A stretch of 64,000 nucleotides of DNA from Cytophagaceae bacterium (GTDB lineage Bacteria; Bacteroidota; Bacteroidia; Cytophagales; Flexibacteraceae), in contig JAIYDB010000024.1 of NCBI GenBank assembly GCA_027487695.1, forward strand, positions 16,824 through 80,823, given 5' to 3'. Shown here piece by piece: positions 53,851-63,111 of the stretch (positions are counted from its first letter, which is position 1; each line of letters begins with the position of its first letter). Under the pieces are notes generated by a model. It did not search any database and was not told the DNA's origin. It saw nothing but the letters and a program-made list of their open reading frames with translations. The position numbers and the translations under genes were made by a program.

Positions 53851-56031
53851 CTACAAATTATTCAAAATATAGTCGGTCATTTTGCGGTATAGGTGCAGAC
53901 GGGTTGGTCCGCCGTAAATGCCGTGGTTTCTATCTGGGTATATCATTAAATCAAACTGCTTGTTGGCTTTGATTAATGCATCTGAAAAGGCAATGGTATT
54001 TTGTACGTGTACGTTGTCATCGCCTGTGCCGTGGATGAGTAAAAACTTGCCTTTTAACATACGAGCGTAGTTAATTGGGCTGTTCTCGTCATATCCTGTG
54101 GCATTGTCTTGCGGAGTTTTTAGGAAGCGTTCGGTATATATACTATCATAGAATCGCCAGTTGGTAACTGGAGCTACTGCAATACCTAACTTAAAGTATT
54201 CCGCTCCTTTGGTTAAGCATAACGAGGTAAGGTAACCGCCAAAGCTCCATCCCCAAACACCGATACGGTCTTTATCTACATAGGTTTGCTTGCCTAAGTA
54301 TTTGGCAACTTCTATTTGGTCTTGCAATTCTAGCTTACCTAAGTTGGCATAAGTGGCTTTCTTGAATTCGTTACCGAAGCCTGGAACACCTCTGTTATCT
54401 ACACAAACAACGATATAGCCTTTTTTAGCGAGCATTTGGTACCATAAGTAGTTGCGTGACTCGTAATTATCAACAGCTTCTTGGTGACCAGGTCCGCCGT
54501 AAAAGTGCTGTAATACAGGGTATTTCTTTGTAGGGTCAAAACCTTCAGGCTTTATCATCCAACCAGTAAGGCTCACGCCATCGGTAGTTTTGAAGGTAAA
54601 GAACTCTGCTTTTTGTAGTTTGTATTCAGCTAAAACCCCTTTTAAGCGTTCGTTGGTTTCCAAGGTTTTGATTACAGCACCTTGGTTATTGTTCACTGTA
54701 ATTGTAGCAGGGGTGTTGATATCTGCATAGCTATCAATATAATAGGCAGTGCTAGGGCTCATATCTATGGCATGCCATCCTGCACCCTTGCTAATTTGCT
54801 TTAGGTTTTTACCATCGAAACCTACAACATAAATTTGGCGCTCTTGGAATTTCCCACGAGGGATACCCGTGAAATAAACCAGTTTCTTAGCTTCATCTAT
54901 ACCGTTTACTTTTTCCATTTCTACAGTAAGCGGGGTAATGGTGCTGATAAGTTTACCAGTAAAATCGTAACGGAAAAGTTGGTTATAACCTCCTGCTTCA
55001 GAAGCCCAAACAAAGGTTTTGCCATCGTTTAGGTACTTTAACTCGTCGTTAATTTCTACGTAATTGTTGTTCTTTTCAGATAACACTAAAGTAGCTGCAC
55101 CGTTACTTGCATTCACGTGGAATAGGTTTAACTCGTTCTGCAAACGGTTTAATGTTCTTACAGAAAGTATTTGTGGGTTGTTGGTCCACATTACTCTCGG
55201 GATATAGCCATCGGCAGGTAGATTTAGCTTTACCTTCACTGTATTGGCAGAAGCTACTTCATATATTGAAAGACTTACCTTACTATTTGTTTCGCCTGCT
55301 TTAGGGTATTTGAATTTATAATCGGTAGGGTAGAGTTTGTTTTTCCACTCCTGCATATTGTATTCTTTTACCTCGGTTTCATCGAAGGTATAGTAGGCAA
55401 TATGGGTGCCTTCGCTATTCCAGAAAAAGCCTTTTGCAAAACCGAATTCTTCCTCGTTTACCCAATCGGTGCTACCATTTATGATTTCGTTGGTTTTGCC
55501 GTTTGCGGTAAGTTGGGTTTCCTTTTCGCCAAATACATCGTACACGAAAACGTTATTATTGCGAACAAAGGCTACCTTATCGGCGGTAGTATTAAAGGTA
55601 GCATAACCTTGTTTACCACCATTAGAAACTCTACTTACACGCTTCATTTTTAAATCGAAAATGAAATATTCAGCCACATAGGAATGGCGGTATATAGGAG
55701 TGGCTTCAGTTTCAAGTAATATTTTGTTTTCCTTGGCAGAGAAGGAATAATCTGATGGGTATATAGGCGTACCGTCAAATGTATTTACACTACTATTGAA
55801 GATAGTATCAACAACCTTACCCGTTGTAATAGCGTATTTTAAGATTAAAATACCTTTTTGGTCTTGGTCTAGTTCGGTATAATGCAAACCGTCGGCCATC
55901 CAACGCAGTTCGTTAACGCGGGCAGGGGTAAATTTCGGTCCCCATATTTCTTCTGGTGTGAGGGTTGGTTGTGCCAAGGCATTGGCAAGAAACCCAAAGC
56001 ATAGATAGATGAAGATATTAAGTGTTCTCAT
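53851..56031 (-). CDS. Secreted S9B dipeptidyl-peptidase (DPP4-like prolyl oligopeptidase family)
   Basis: 726 aa with a signal peptide (1-20). The N-terminal two-thirds is a beta-propeller (for example FVRNNNVFVYD and NEEEFGFAKGFFW). The hydrolase domain (about 480-726) has the S9 triad Ser596 (GWSFGG), Asp671 (GTGDDN) and His703 (DRNHG). It removes X-Pro dipeptides; periplasmic members serve protein or peptide use. Monocistronic between two terminators. Confidence 0.94.
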   Translation of the reverse strand: MRTLNIFIYLCFGFLANALAQPTLTPEEIWGPKFTPARVNELRWMADGLHYTELDQDQKGILILKYAITTGKVVDTIFNSSVNTFDGTPIYPSDYSFSAKENKILLETEATPIYRHSYVAEYFIFDLKMKRVSRVSNGGKQGYATFNTTADKVAFVRNNNVFVYDVFGEKETQLTANGKTNEIINGSTDWVNEEEFGFAKGFFWNSEGTHIAYYTFDETEVKEYNMQEWKNKLYPTDYKFKYPKAGETNSKVSLSIYEVASANTVKVKLNLPADGYIPRVMWTNNPQILSVRTLNRLQNELNLFHVNASNGAATLVLSEKNNNYVEINDELKYLNDGKTFVWASEAGGYNQLFRYDFTGKLISTITPLTVEMEKVNGIDEAKKLVYFTGIPRGKFQERQIYVVGFDGKNLKQISKGAGWHAIDMSPSTAYYIDSYADINTPATITVNNNQGAVIKTLETNERLKGVLAEYKLQKAEFFTFKTTDGVSLTGWMIKPEGFDPTKKYPVLQHFYGGPGHQEAVDNYESRNYLWYQMLAKKGYIVVCVDNRGVPGFGNEFKKATYANLGKLELQDQIEVAKYLGKQTYVDKDRIGVWGWSFGGYLTSLCLTKGAEYFKLGIAVAPVTNWRFYDSIYTERFLKTPQDNATGYDENSPINYARMLKGKFLLIHGTGDDNVHVQNTIAFSDALIKANKQFDLMIYPDRNHGIYGGPTRLHLYRKMTDYILNNL

Positions 56032-56042
56032 AGGCTGAAATT

Positions 56043-56074
56043 AAAAAGAGGTTAGAACAAATGGTTCTAACCTC
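56043..56074 (-). terminator. Terminator after the universal stress protein gene
   Basis: 11-bp stem GAGGTTAGAAC/GTTCTAACCTC (56048-56058 with 56064-56074); T run on the minus strand. Confidence 0.85.
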
Positions 56075-56110
56075 GGCAATATATTATATGGTTGCCTGTA
56101 ATAAAAGCAA

Positions 56111-56950
56111 TTATATTTTAACGGTTAAAACTGGCAAATTGCTATGGTTAACCACATCTTCGCTAATGTTGCTGCTCAAAATGCGGCTAAAGCCTGTTCT
56201 GGCGTGAGTTCCGATGGCAATCATATCGGCTTTAACGTCTTCCGCAAAGTTCAAGATACCATCTTCTTCGTTGGCATCGTTATATATATTTATAGTGAAA
56301 TTCTTTAAACCAGAAGCTTCAGCGAAATCTTTTAGCATCTTCTCCATGGTACGTGTACGGTAAAAGTTGTTTGGTGTATTTACATTCAATACGTGAACAG
56401 TTGCACCAAATGCACTTTGGAATTTGTTTAGCGCTTCAACTACTGCTTTTGCACCTTCTTCGCCATTAGTAGCGAAAACAATGTTTTTAGGCTCGAAGTT
56501 TTCGATTGCTTTTTTAACGATTAGTACCGGTGTTGCGCTGTTTCTGGTCATACGTTCGGCATTGCTACCTACTAGTAATTCAGAAAGACCGCTAGAACCT
56601 TTGCTACCCATCACTACTAAGTCAATTTCCTTTGCCTTAGAGAACTCCTTTATTTCAGTAAAAATTTCGTTTACGTGAACAGTAGCTGTGGTATTCAGAC
56701 CCATAAATAATGATCTGTTGGCACGCTTTTCAACTTCAATTTGGTTGCGCTCCATTAGTTTCATAATGAATAGGGCATCCATACTTGGTTCGCCAACACC
56801 ACCAGTAAGGGTCATGTTATCGCCAGTTAAAGGCTCAACAACGTTTAGGAAATGGACATCGGCCTGAAATTTTTGTGCAATGCTTGCAGCAATTTCAAGG
56901 GCTTTATCGGCTTCAGCAGAAAAATCGGTAGGAACAAGAATCTTTTTCAT
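56111..56950 (-). CDS. Universal stress protein, tandem UspA domains
   Basis: 279 aa, two UspA folds (about 1-150 and 155-279). The first has VPTDFSAEADKALEIA and MGSKGSSGLSELLVGSNAERM, the ATP-loop G-2x-G-9x-(S/N) pattern; the second has IGTHARTGFSRILSSNISEDV, where the pattern is looser. Such tandem Usp proteins are common in Bacteroidota. Role in stress is inferred from family. Monocistronic. Confidence 0.92.
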   Translation of the reverse strand: MKKILVPTDFSAEADKALEIAASIAQKFQADVHFLNVVEPLTGDNMTLTGGVGEPSMDALFIMKLMERNQIEVEKRANRSLFMGLNTTATVHVNEIFTEIKEFSKAKEIDLVVMGSKGSSGLSELLVGSNAERMTRNSATPVLIVKKAIENFEPKNIVFATNGEEGAKAVVEALNKFQSAFGATVHVLNVNTPNNFYRTRTMEKMLKDFAEASGLKNFTINIYNDANEEDGILNFAEDVKADMIAIGTHARTGFSRILSSNISEDVVNHSNLPVLTVKI

Positions 56951-57099
56951 AATTCGGAGTTTGTTTGAATTGGTTTAGGCTGAGGATATAAACCTAAATT
57001 TTTTAGTTTATGGGTTAGGGTATTGTTAGCTATTGGTAACTTGCAGGCAAATTAGTAGTTATTCTAATGCAAATAACTACCTGTTAAACAAACTTTATA

Positions 57100-57789
57100 A
57101 TGAGAAAAGTCATATTACCTATAATTGCCCTTTCTATGGCAATTATTTCTTGCAACAAAGCACCACAAGGCGAAGCCGCAAAGGTATCGGCACCTCAAGA
57201 AGCTGCTGCTATTGATTCATCAGCCGCCGAGTATGTAGTTGATAATAAGGTCAGTAACCTTACTTTTGTAGGTAGCAAGAAAGTGGGCGATAACCACTCT
57301 GGTATTATTGCTATCAAGGAAGGTAAACTTGCCATTGAAAATAATTTGTTGGTAGGTGGTTCATTCGTAATTGATATGGCTAACCTTACTATTACCGATG
57401 AAGGTATGCCAGAAGAGAAGAAGGCGAAATTAGCAGGTCACTTGGCAGGACCAGATTTCTTTGATGCACCTAAGCACCCAACCGCCACCTTCCAAGTTAC
57501 AACAGTTAATCCGTTTATGGCCGATACTACTAATAGTTCAGGTAAATTAGATTGGGCTACCGAAGGACCAACGCATACTATCACAGGTAACTTAATCATG
57601 CGCGATAGCACGAGAGGTATCACCTTCCCTGCTAAAATTGTAGTAACCAACAATAAAGTAACGGCTGATGCTAAGTTTATGATTGATAGAACCTTATGGG
57701 GCATCAATTACCAATCTGAAAGCAGCCTAGGTAATAAGATTATTAACAAGGAAGTGAAAATTGGTGTGTATTTAGAAGCTACCAAATAA
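57100..57789 (+). CDS. YceI-family lipoprotein
   Basis: 229 aa with a lipobox (LSMAIISC, Cys18), an Ala/Ser-rich linker, then the YceI lipocalin-like barrel (about 55-229): LTFVGSKKVGDNHSGII, FFDAPKHPTATF and HTITGNLIMRDSTRGITFPAKI. YceI proteins bind polyisoprenoids in the periplasm; the function is uncertain. The M42-like gene starts 11 nt downstream. Confidence 0.92.
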   Translation: MRKVILPIIALSMAIISCNKAPQGEAAKVSAPQEAAAIDSSAAEYVVDNKVSNLTFVGSKKVGDNHSGIIAIKEGKLAIENNLLVGGSFVIDMANLTITDEGMPEEKKAKLAGHLAGPDFFDAPKHPTATFQVTTVNPFMADTTNSSGKLDWATEGPTHTITGNLIMRDSTRGITFPAKIVVTNNKVTADAKFMIDRTLWGINYQSESSLGNKIINKEVKIGVYLEATK

Positions 57790-57800
57790 CTAAAATAACT

Positions 57801-58736
57801 ATGCAAGAAACCACGCAAAGTGGGTTTGCATTATTAAAAAGCCTTTGTGAGGTAAGTAGCCCAAGTGGTAGCGAACACCTAATGAAGGCTTTTTTATTGC
57901 AATACCTTCAAGATAATAAGGCAAATTGGAAATGCCAGCCAGTAGTGATTGATAACCAAGACACCCAAGATGGGATGATCTGGATATTTGGTGATAAGCC
58001 AACCACAGCAGTTTTTGCTCACCAAGATACAATAGGCTTTACTTCTCGTTATGATAACCGACTGGTGCCTATTGGTTCGCCAAATGCGGAAGTAGGCTAT
58101 GCTTTAAAATCGGTAACGGAAACGCCTGTCTTTGCGAAATTGGTAGCCATGGAGGAAGATTACCTAAGTTTAGATCTAAACTATCCAGTAGCTCCAGGTA
58201 CTGAATGGGTGTTTGCGCCAAACTTTAGCGAAACTTCAGATACCATTACAAGTCCTTATTTAGATAATAGAATGGGCTTGTATGTTGCACTTAAACTTGC
58301 AGAAACGTTAGAAAATGGCGCATTAGTTTTTAGTTGCTATGAAGAACATAAAGGTGGTAATGTAGCCTCAATAGCTAGGGTATTGTATGAAAAGCACGAT
58401 ATACACCAGGCTTTGATTGCCGATATTACTTGGCATACCGAGGGCGTTTTTATGGGCGAAGGACCTGCTATTAGCCTCCGCGATTCATATATCCCACGAA
58501 AAAAGTTCTTAAACAAGGTTTTACAACTGGCTGATGCAAGTGGTATTACTTACCAAAAGGAAGTTGAAAGCAGTGGTGGCAGTGATGGGAGTGAATTACA
58601 ACGCAGTGCATATCCGTTTGATTGGTGTTTTATTGGTGCGCCTATTAAAGATGCACATACACCATTTGAAACATTAGCTAAGCAAGACTTAGAAAATTTA
58701 GTTACTTTGTACCAATATTTGTTAGAAAGGCTATAA
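57801..58736 (+). CDS. M42-like zinc aminopeptidase
   Basis: 311 aa. Metal ligands in VFAHQDTIGF (His74, Asp76), SPYLDNRMGL (Asp155), the catalytic-type pair YEEHKGG (Glu181-Glu182), and a C-terminal DAHTPFETL near residue 293. The arrangement HxD...DNRxG...EE is that of M42/M20 co-catalytic peptidases, with D-N-R favouring M42 (TET-type). No signal peptide, so cytosolic. Monocistronic or with yceI. Confidence 0.85.
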   Translation: MQETTQSGFALLKSLCEVSSPSGSEHLMKAFLLQYLQDNKANWKCQPVVIDNQDTQDGMIWIFGDKPTTAVFAHQDTIGFTSRYDNRLVPIGSPNAEVGYALKSVTETPVFAKLVAMEEDYLSLDLNYPVAPGTEWVFAPNFSETSDTITSPYLDNRMGLYVALKLAETLENGALVFSCYEEHKGGNVASIARVLYEKHDIHQALIADITWHTEGVFMGEGPAISLRDSYIPRKKFLNKVLQLADASGITYQKEVESSGGSDGSELQRSAYPFDWCFIGAPIKDAHTPFETLAKQDLENLVTLYQYLLERL

Positions 58737-58742
58737 AACAAA

Positions 58743-58771
58743 ACAGACCTACAGAAAATCTGTTGGCCTGT
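58743..58771 (+). terminator. Imperfect hairpin after the M42-like gene
   Basis: Stem ACAGA/TCTGT inside CC/GG and ACAG/CTGT arms; no clear T run follows, so a weak terminator. Confidence 0.45.
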
Positions 58772-58809
58772 CTAACTACCTATTAATACACCAAATTAAC
58801 CAAAAAGAG

Positions 58810-58896
58810 CTGTAAGAGGGGGATTTGAACCCGCCAATTTGTAGATTTTGCCACTTTCAGAATAGTTAATAAACTTGCCTGAACTGCAATCTTACA
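58810..58896 (-). tRNA. tRNA-like element with intact acceptor and T arms (degenerate tRNA or tRNA relic)
   Basis: 87 nt on the minus strand, the length of a class II tRNA. The 7-bp acceptor stem is perfect (TGTAAGA with TCTTACA, discriminator G). The T arm GCGGG-TTCAAAT-CCCCC has one mismatch and the normal TTCAAAT loop. A D-like hairpin TTGC/GCAA with a GG in the loop is present. The middle (about 39 nt) does not fold into a convincing anticodon stem, and no anticodon loop with T33 was found. It is either a decayed tRNA gene, a remnant of a tRNA used for integration, or a tRNA-like RNA. Confidence 0.4.
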
Positions 58897-59048
58897 ATGT
58901 TTTTGATTTGCTAACCACTTGGTTAACATTACAAAGGTAATGCATAGTTCTTAAACTTAAAAATTATTTATATAAATAGCTTAAAATTTTGATGAAACGT
59001 AAATTTTCGGTTATTTTGTTGCTAATCCATAAATAAATACTGCACTTT

Positions 59049-59525
59049 ATGAGCTCTAATTTAGAAATTGACAACGTCGATTTAAAAATCCTCACTTTAC
59101 TGATGGAGGATGCCAATATGGCCTACACAGAAATTGCCAAGCGTGTATATGTTTCTGGTGGTACGGTGCACGTTCGCATGAAGAAAATGCAGGAAATGGG
59201 TATTGTTACAGGTGCACAATTAACAATTGACTATTCCAAGCTTGGGTTTGATATTATTGCGTTTTTAGGGATATACCTTGAAAAGAGTAGTATGTATTCT
59301 GAAGTTGCTGCCTTATTGGAACAAATTCCTGAGATAGTGAACATCCATTATACCACTGGTATTTACAGCATTTTCGCTAAGATTGTTTGTAGAGATACCA
59401 AGCACTTGCGTAATGTACTGCACGATAAAATCCAGAACGTGCAAGGCATTCAGCGTACCGAAACCTTTATTTCACTAGAAGAAACGGTAGAGCGTAGTGT
59501 AAAGCTTGATTTGTTAACACTGTAA
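59049..59525 (+). CDS. Lrp/AsnC-family transcriptional regulator
   Basis: 158 aa. N-terminal helix-turn-helix (about 8-60, DLKILTLLMEDANMAYTEIAKRV, VRMKKMQEMGIVTG) and the C-terminal RAM domain (about 72-155, ILLEQIPEIV-like, TTGIYSIFAKIVC). Family members bind amino acids and control amino-acid metabolism; targets cannot be told here. Ends at a strong terminator (59543). Confidence 0.95.
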   Translation: MSSNLEIDNVDLKILTLLMEDANMAYTEIAKRVYVSGGTVHVRMKKMQEMGIVTGAQLTIDYSKLGFDIIAFLGIYLEKSSMYSEVAALLEQIPEIVNIHYTTGIYSIFAKIVCRDTKHLRNVLHDKIQNVQGIQRTETFISLEETVERSVKLDLLTL

Positions 59526-59542
59526 TTGATAGGTATATAAAT

Positions 59543-59578
59543 AAACGAGGCAGCCAATTTTGGCTGCCTCGTTTGTTT
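59543..59578 (+). terminator. Terminator shared by lrp and htrA
   Basis: 14-bp stem AAACGAGGCAGCCA/TGGCTGCCTCGTTT (59543-59556 with 59561-59574), followed by T run; near-bidirectional. Confidence 0.92.
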
Positions 59579-59595
59579 TTTAATAAACCTCTATT

Positions 59596-61095
59596 CTAAT
59601 TCAAGCTTAGGGCAAAGTATTCTTCTTGGCCATTGCCTGCATAAATACCCTCAATGAGGATTACTCCAGCCGATTCTTTGATGAGCTTTTCTGCTTCTTT
59701 GGCTGTTTTAACTTCCTTTTTATCGATGCGGGTGATGATAAAGCTTTCTTTTACAGTAGGTTGCTGATTACGGAATTGGCCGCTATTGATCTTGGTTATT
59801 TTAGCACCACCGTTAATTTTCCAGCGTAACTTTTCACCAGAGGTAGCATCCGTTAACGTAATGCCAAGTTTTGTGAAGGCATTTCTTTCTTCAGCTGAGG
59901 CTAGTTCTGTTTTGCCTTCTGCGGTTTTAAGGGTAGCAGTTAGGTTTAAGGTTTGGTTCCCACGCTTAACTTCTAGTTTTACTTTATCGCCAGGACGTTT
60001 CGTACTGATGATTTCTTGTAACCTACTGGTAGTTCCTACTTTAGAACCTTCTACACCTGTAATTACATCGCCAGATTTAAGGCCTGCTGCTGCGCCTGCG
60101 CTTTCTTTACCAACGCTATCGATATATACACCTTCGTTTAGGTCTAATTCTTTTTCTCTTGCAAGGTTGTTATTTACATCTCTAATCGTAATGCCTAGTA
60201 AACCACGTTGTACTGCGCCAAACTCAATCAAGTCTTTCACTACTTTTTGCACAATTTGGGTTGGTACAGCAAAGCTGTAACCTGCATAACTACCCGTTGG
60301 CGAAGCAATGGCAGTGTTAATACCTATTAATTGTCCGCTTAGGTTAACCAAAGCACCGCCGCTATTACCAGGGTTTACAGCCGCATCGGTTTGGATGAAC
60401 GATTCTACTCTGTATTTATCTCTTAAAATGCCGATGCTACGTCCTTTGGCACTTACCACACCTGCTGTTACGGTACTAGAAAGGTTAAATGGATTACCTA
60501 CCGCTAGCACCCACTGACCCACCTTAGTTTCTTCTGAGTTACCTAGTACAACTGGCACTAAATCTGGTGCCTTAATTTGAATTACTGCCAAATCAGTTGA
60601 AGGATCAGTACCTATTACCTTGGCTTTATAGGTACGATTATCGTGTAGGGTAACTTCCAATTCTTTAGCGTTTTCTACTACGTGGTTATTGGTTACTATG
60701 TAGCCTTCCTTGTTTAGGATAACGCCACTACCTGTCGATTTTTGGGTGTTTTCACGTCCTCCGCCTTCGTTGCCACCATCAGGGAACATTCTAAAACCAG
60801 GAGGTAAATCGCGGAACATATCGCCGAAGATATCATTCATTCCGCCTCTGGCAGTTGCTACAGATGTATTTTGAATATTAACTACTGAGTTCACCACTTG
60901 GCTTGCCACCTCAGAAAAATCTGGACCTATTACGGCAGTCCCTTTTTGGTTAACCAGTTGTAAATTATTAGTTTGTGGAGGGGCGGTTTGTAAGGTTACT
61001 ACCCTTCCAGTTCCACCTTGTAAAAAATAAAATGCACCTAAGGTAATTGAACTACTAAGTACACCTACTGCGACTAGTTGCAGATTTCTTTTCAT
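59596..61095 (-). CDS. DegP/HtrA-family periplasmic serine protease
   Basis: 499 aa. N-terminal membrane anchor (about 5-25), a Gly-rich linker (GGNEGGGR), the trypsin-like domain with His138 (NNHVVENA), Asp168 (STDLAVIQ) and Ser245 (PGNSGGALV), then two PDZ-like regions (about 295-390 and 415-499). It degrades or chaperones misfolded envelope proteins. The chain is complete. A short inverted repeat lies 78 nt upstream. Confidence 0.95.
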   Translation of the reverse strand: MKRNLQLVAVGVLSSSITLGAFYFLQGGTGRVVTLQTAPPQTNNLQLVNQKGTAVIGPDFSEVASQVVNSVVNIQNTSVATARGGMNDIFGDMFRDLPPGFRMFPDGGNEGGGRENTQKSTGSGVILNKEGYIVTNNHVVENAKELEVTLHDNRTYKAKVIGTDPSTDLAVIQIKAPDLVPVVLGNSEETKVGQWVLAVGNPFNLSSTVTAGVVSAKGRSIGILRDKYRVESFIQTDAAVNPGNSGGALVNLSGQLIGINTAIASPTGSYAGYSFAVPTQIVQKVVKDLIEFGAVQRGLLGITIRDVNNNLAREKELDLNEGVYIDSVGKESAGAAAGLKSGDVITGVEGSKVGTTSRLQEIISTKRPGDKVKLEVKRGNQTLNLTATLKTAEGKTELASAEERNAFTKLGITLTDATSGEKLRWKINGGAKITKINSGQFRNQQPTVKESFIITRIDKKEVKTAKEAEKLIKESAGVILIEGIYAGNGQEEYFALSLN

Positions 61096-61172
61096 TGTTG
61101 TTATGGTTTTTTATGAAAACTAAAATTTGAGGCGTTCAGTATAATACTGGGTCTGGAATTTTAATAAACGGT

Positions 61173-61193
61173 GTATCTGACTATATCAGATAC
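61173..61193. other. Inverted repeat in the htrA upstream region
   Basis: GTATCTGA CTATA TCAGATAC, 8-bp arms with 5-nt loop, between the 61269 gene and the htrA start. It could be a regulator site for htrA or a weak terminator of the gene ending at 61269; no T run favours a regulatory role. Confidence 0.4.
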
Positions 61194-61268
61194 CACAACA
61201 CAGTGATGAGCGGCAAATACTATTCCGCTGAATTATTCCCTGAAATTTTGACAGTTTGGAAGGTAGTT

Positions 61269-61682
61269 TTATGAATGCAAAATGCCTTGTTTTCCTACTT
61301 CCGGGATATAAATAAGGTTTTCGTGCGATATAGATAGCGGTAAAAAAAGAATCTTTTTGTCAAAGATTTGGTCGTTTCCTGCCTCATAGTAGCTCAACCA
61401 AAATTCATTAACTAAGTGAAAGGTTTCAGGGGTAATACGTTCTACCTGCACCCAAGTATTCGGTTCAACTAGTTCGAAGAAATGGCGTAGCGTGGCGGTT
61501 TTCTGTTCGGCAAATTCATCTACCCCGTAACCGCGACTCACTACAAATACATTGGTAAGGGCGAATTCATTGGTGTTGATCAGGTATACATACCAATCTT
61601 CAATCAGGGTTTCTAATTCTATATCAAATACTACGGCCAATTTTACGCCTTTTACTGATGGAAATTCTATATCGTTATTCAT
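61269..61682 (-). CDS. Hypothetical cytoplasmic protein
   Basis: 137 aa, no signal or membrane helix, mixed alpha/beta. Phrases such as VSRGYGVDEFAEQKTATLRHFFELVEPNTWVQVE and FDKKILFLPLSI do not match a family I recognise. Small acidic protein. 25 nt downstream of the DUF1684 gene on the same strand, so likely one transcript. Confidence 0.6.
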   Translation of the reverse strand: MNNDIEFPSVKGVKLAVVFDIELETLIEDWYVYLINTNEFALTNVFVVSRGYGVDEFAEQKTATLRHFFELVEPNTWVQVERITPETFHLVNEFWLSYYEAGNDQIFDKKILFLPLSISHENLIYIPEVGKQGILHS

Positions 61683-61707
61683 AATGAAACGAGTCTGTTT
61701 TTGGAGT

Positions 61708-62331
61708 TTATTTACCTTCCTCGTATTTCTTTTCGCCTGCTTCTATGGCTATATTCAAGAAGTTTTTACTTGGCGGAATTGGGCATACATACGATGGATT
61801 ATAAACGCAATACGGGTTGTAGGCAAGGTTAAAATCTAATTGAAGTTGTTCGCCTTCTTTTGGTAAGCTCACATCTAAATAACGGCCACCTTGGTAGGTT
61901 TCTTTACCATTGGAAACATCGGTAAAGGGGATAAACAAATGTTGGGTATTGAACTCATCTTCAGGCTGAATGTAAAGGTAAAGCCTACAGGTTTGTCCGC
62001 TCAATTTGAAATCGGTATAGCCGTATCTGATAAAACGCTGGGCTCGCTTGTTGGTCATTGCCATAAAACGAGGGATGGTATCGTCTAGCTGAGTAATTGT
62101 ACCCGTAGTTTTCCATTTGCTATTTGGCTCATAGTACTTAAGCCTTGTGAAATTAGATTGGGTACCAAAGGGACTTTCTGGACTTGTGGCCATAAATAGG
62201 TCTTTTTCGGTCCGTATTTTTTTAATGGTGTTGGTATATGCTTTATCGGCAGCGTTTTTACTTTGAAAGTAAAGAGCTACTACCATCACAACACCAAGGA
62301 CAATAACGGCTATAAAAACACTATTTTTCAT
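61708..62331 (-). CDS. DUF1684-family protein
   Basis: 207 aa. Membrane anchor (about 5-23), then the DUF1684 domain (about 50-207): TSPESPFG, DVSNGKETYQGGRYLDV, the family hallmark NLAYNPYCVYNPSYVCPIPPSKN, and IAIEAGEKKYEEGK at the end. The family is widespread in Bacteroidota and Actinobacteria with no assigned function. Faces the periplasm. Confidence 0.9.
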   Translation of the reverse strand: MKNSVFIAVIVLGVVMVVALYFQSKNAADKAYTNTIKKIRTEKDLFMATSPESPFGTQSNFTRLKYYEPNSKWKTTGTITQLDDTIPRFMAMTNKRAQRFIRYGYTDFKLSGQTCRLYLYIQPEDEFNTQHLFIPFTDVSNGKETYQGGRYLDVSLPKEGEQLQLDFNLAYNPYCVYNPSYVCPIPPSKNFLNIAIEAGEKKYEEGK

Positions 62332-62351
62332 CTGGCAATAATTAGTATAAT

Positions 62352-63095
62352 TTATTTAAGATCAGGTATTAAAGAACTATAATGTTCAATAATGCCTTCA
62401 TCGGCAAAGCTTTTGTAACCGTGGTTGGTATAGATAATATGGTCCAACACAGGAATATCTAGCGTTTTACCTGCGTGCATTAAAGTTTTGGTAAGGTCTA
62501 GATCGGCTTTAGAGGGATTTGTATTTCCGCTTGGGTGGTTATGCGATAAAATGATACCGCAGGCATTATTTTCTAAGGCAGTTTTAAAGATCACCTTAAC
62601 ATCGGCTATTACACCTGATACTCCTCCTATTCCTACAGATACTATTTTTAATATGGCATTTGCTCTATTAAGCAATATCACCATAAATTGTTCTACCTCT
62701 AAATCGTGCAGGTAAGGCTTTAAGGCGAGGTAGGCATCTCTGGAAGAAGAAATCTTTGTGGTCTGCTCACGGTCTTCTGTGCTGCGTCTTCTGCCAAGTT
62801 CAAGGGCTGCACCAATAGTTATGGCTTTAGCTTGACCTATGCCCTTCACCTTTTGCATATCTTTAATGGTGAACCTAGCGAGCTTATCAATACTGCTGCC
62901 AGCGGTAGCCATGAGCTTCTTGGCGACATCAACCGCAGTTTCATTGCCCGTACCAGTCGCAATAAGAATGGCAATTAATTCCGCATCAGAAAGGGCACGC
63001 CAACCCTTCAGGAGCATTTTCTCCCGAGGTTTATCTTCTTCGGCCCAGTCTTTAATTGTAAGTTTTTGGGTAGCGGAATCGGTTGGGTTACTCAT
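62352..63095 (-). CDS. radC: RadC/YsxA-family JAB/MPN-domain protein
   Basis: 247 aa. N-terminal helix-hairpin-helix region (about 32-100, KVKGIGQAKAITIGAALELGRR), then the JAB1/MPN metalloprotease-like fold with the ExnHxHx7SxxD-type motif SHNHPSGNTNPSKAD (184-198: His185, His187, Asp198). Once linked to DNA repair, now of uncertain role. Adjacent to a BatE-like gene. Confidence 0.93.
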   Translation of the reverse strand: MSNPTDSATQKLTIKDWAEEDKPREKMLLKGWRALSDAELIAILIATGTGNETAVDVAKKLMATAGSSIDKLARFTIKDMQKVKGIGQAKAITIGAALELGRRRSTEDREQTTKISSSRDAYLALKPYLHDLEVEQFMVILLNRANAILKIVSVGIGGVSGVIADVKVIFKTALENNACGIILSHNHPSGNTNPSKADLDLTKTLMHAGKTLDIPVLDHIIYTNHGYKSFADEGIIEHYSSLIPDLK

Positions 63096-63111
63096 TAATT
63101 TATCTGATGCC

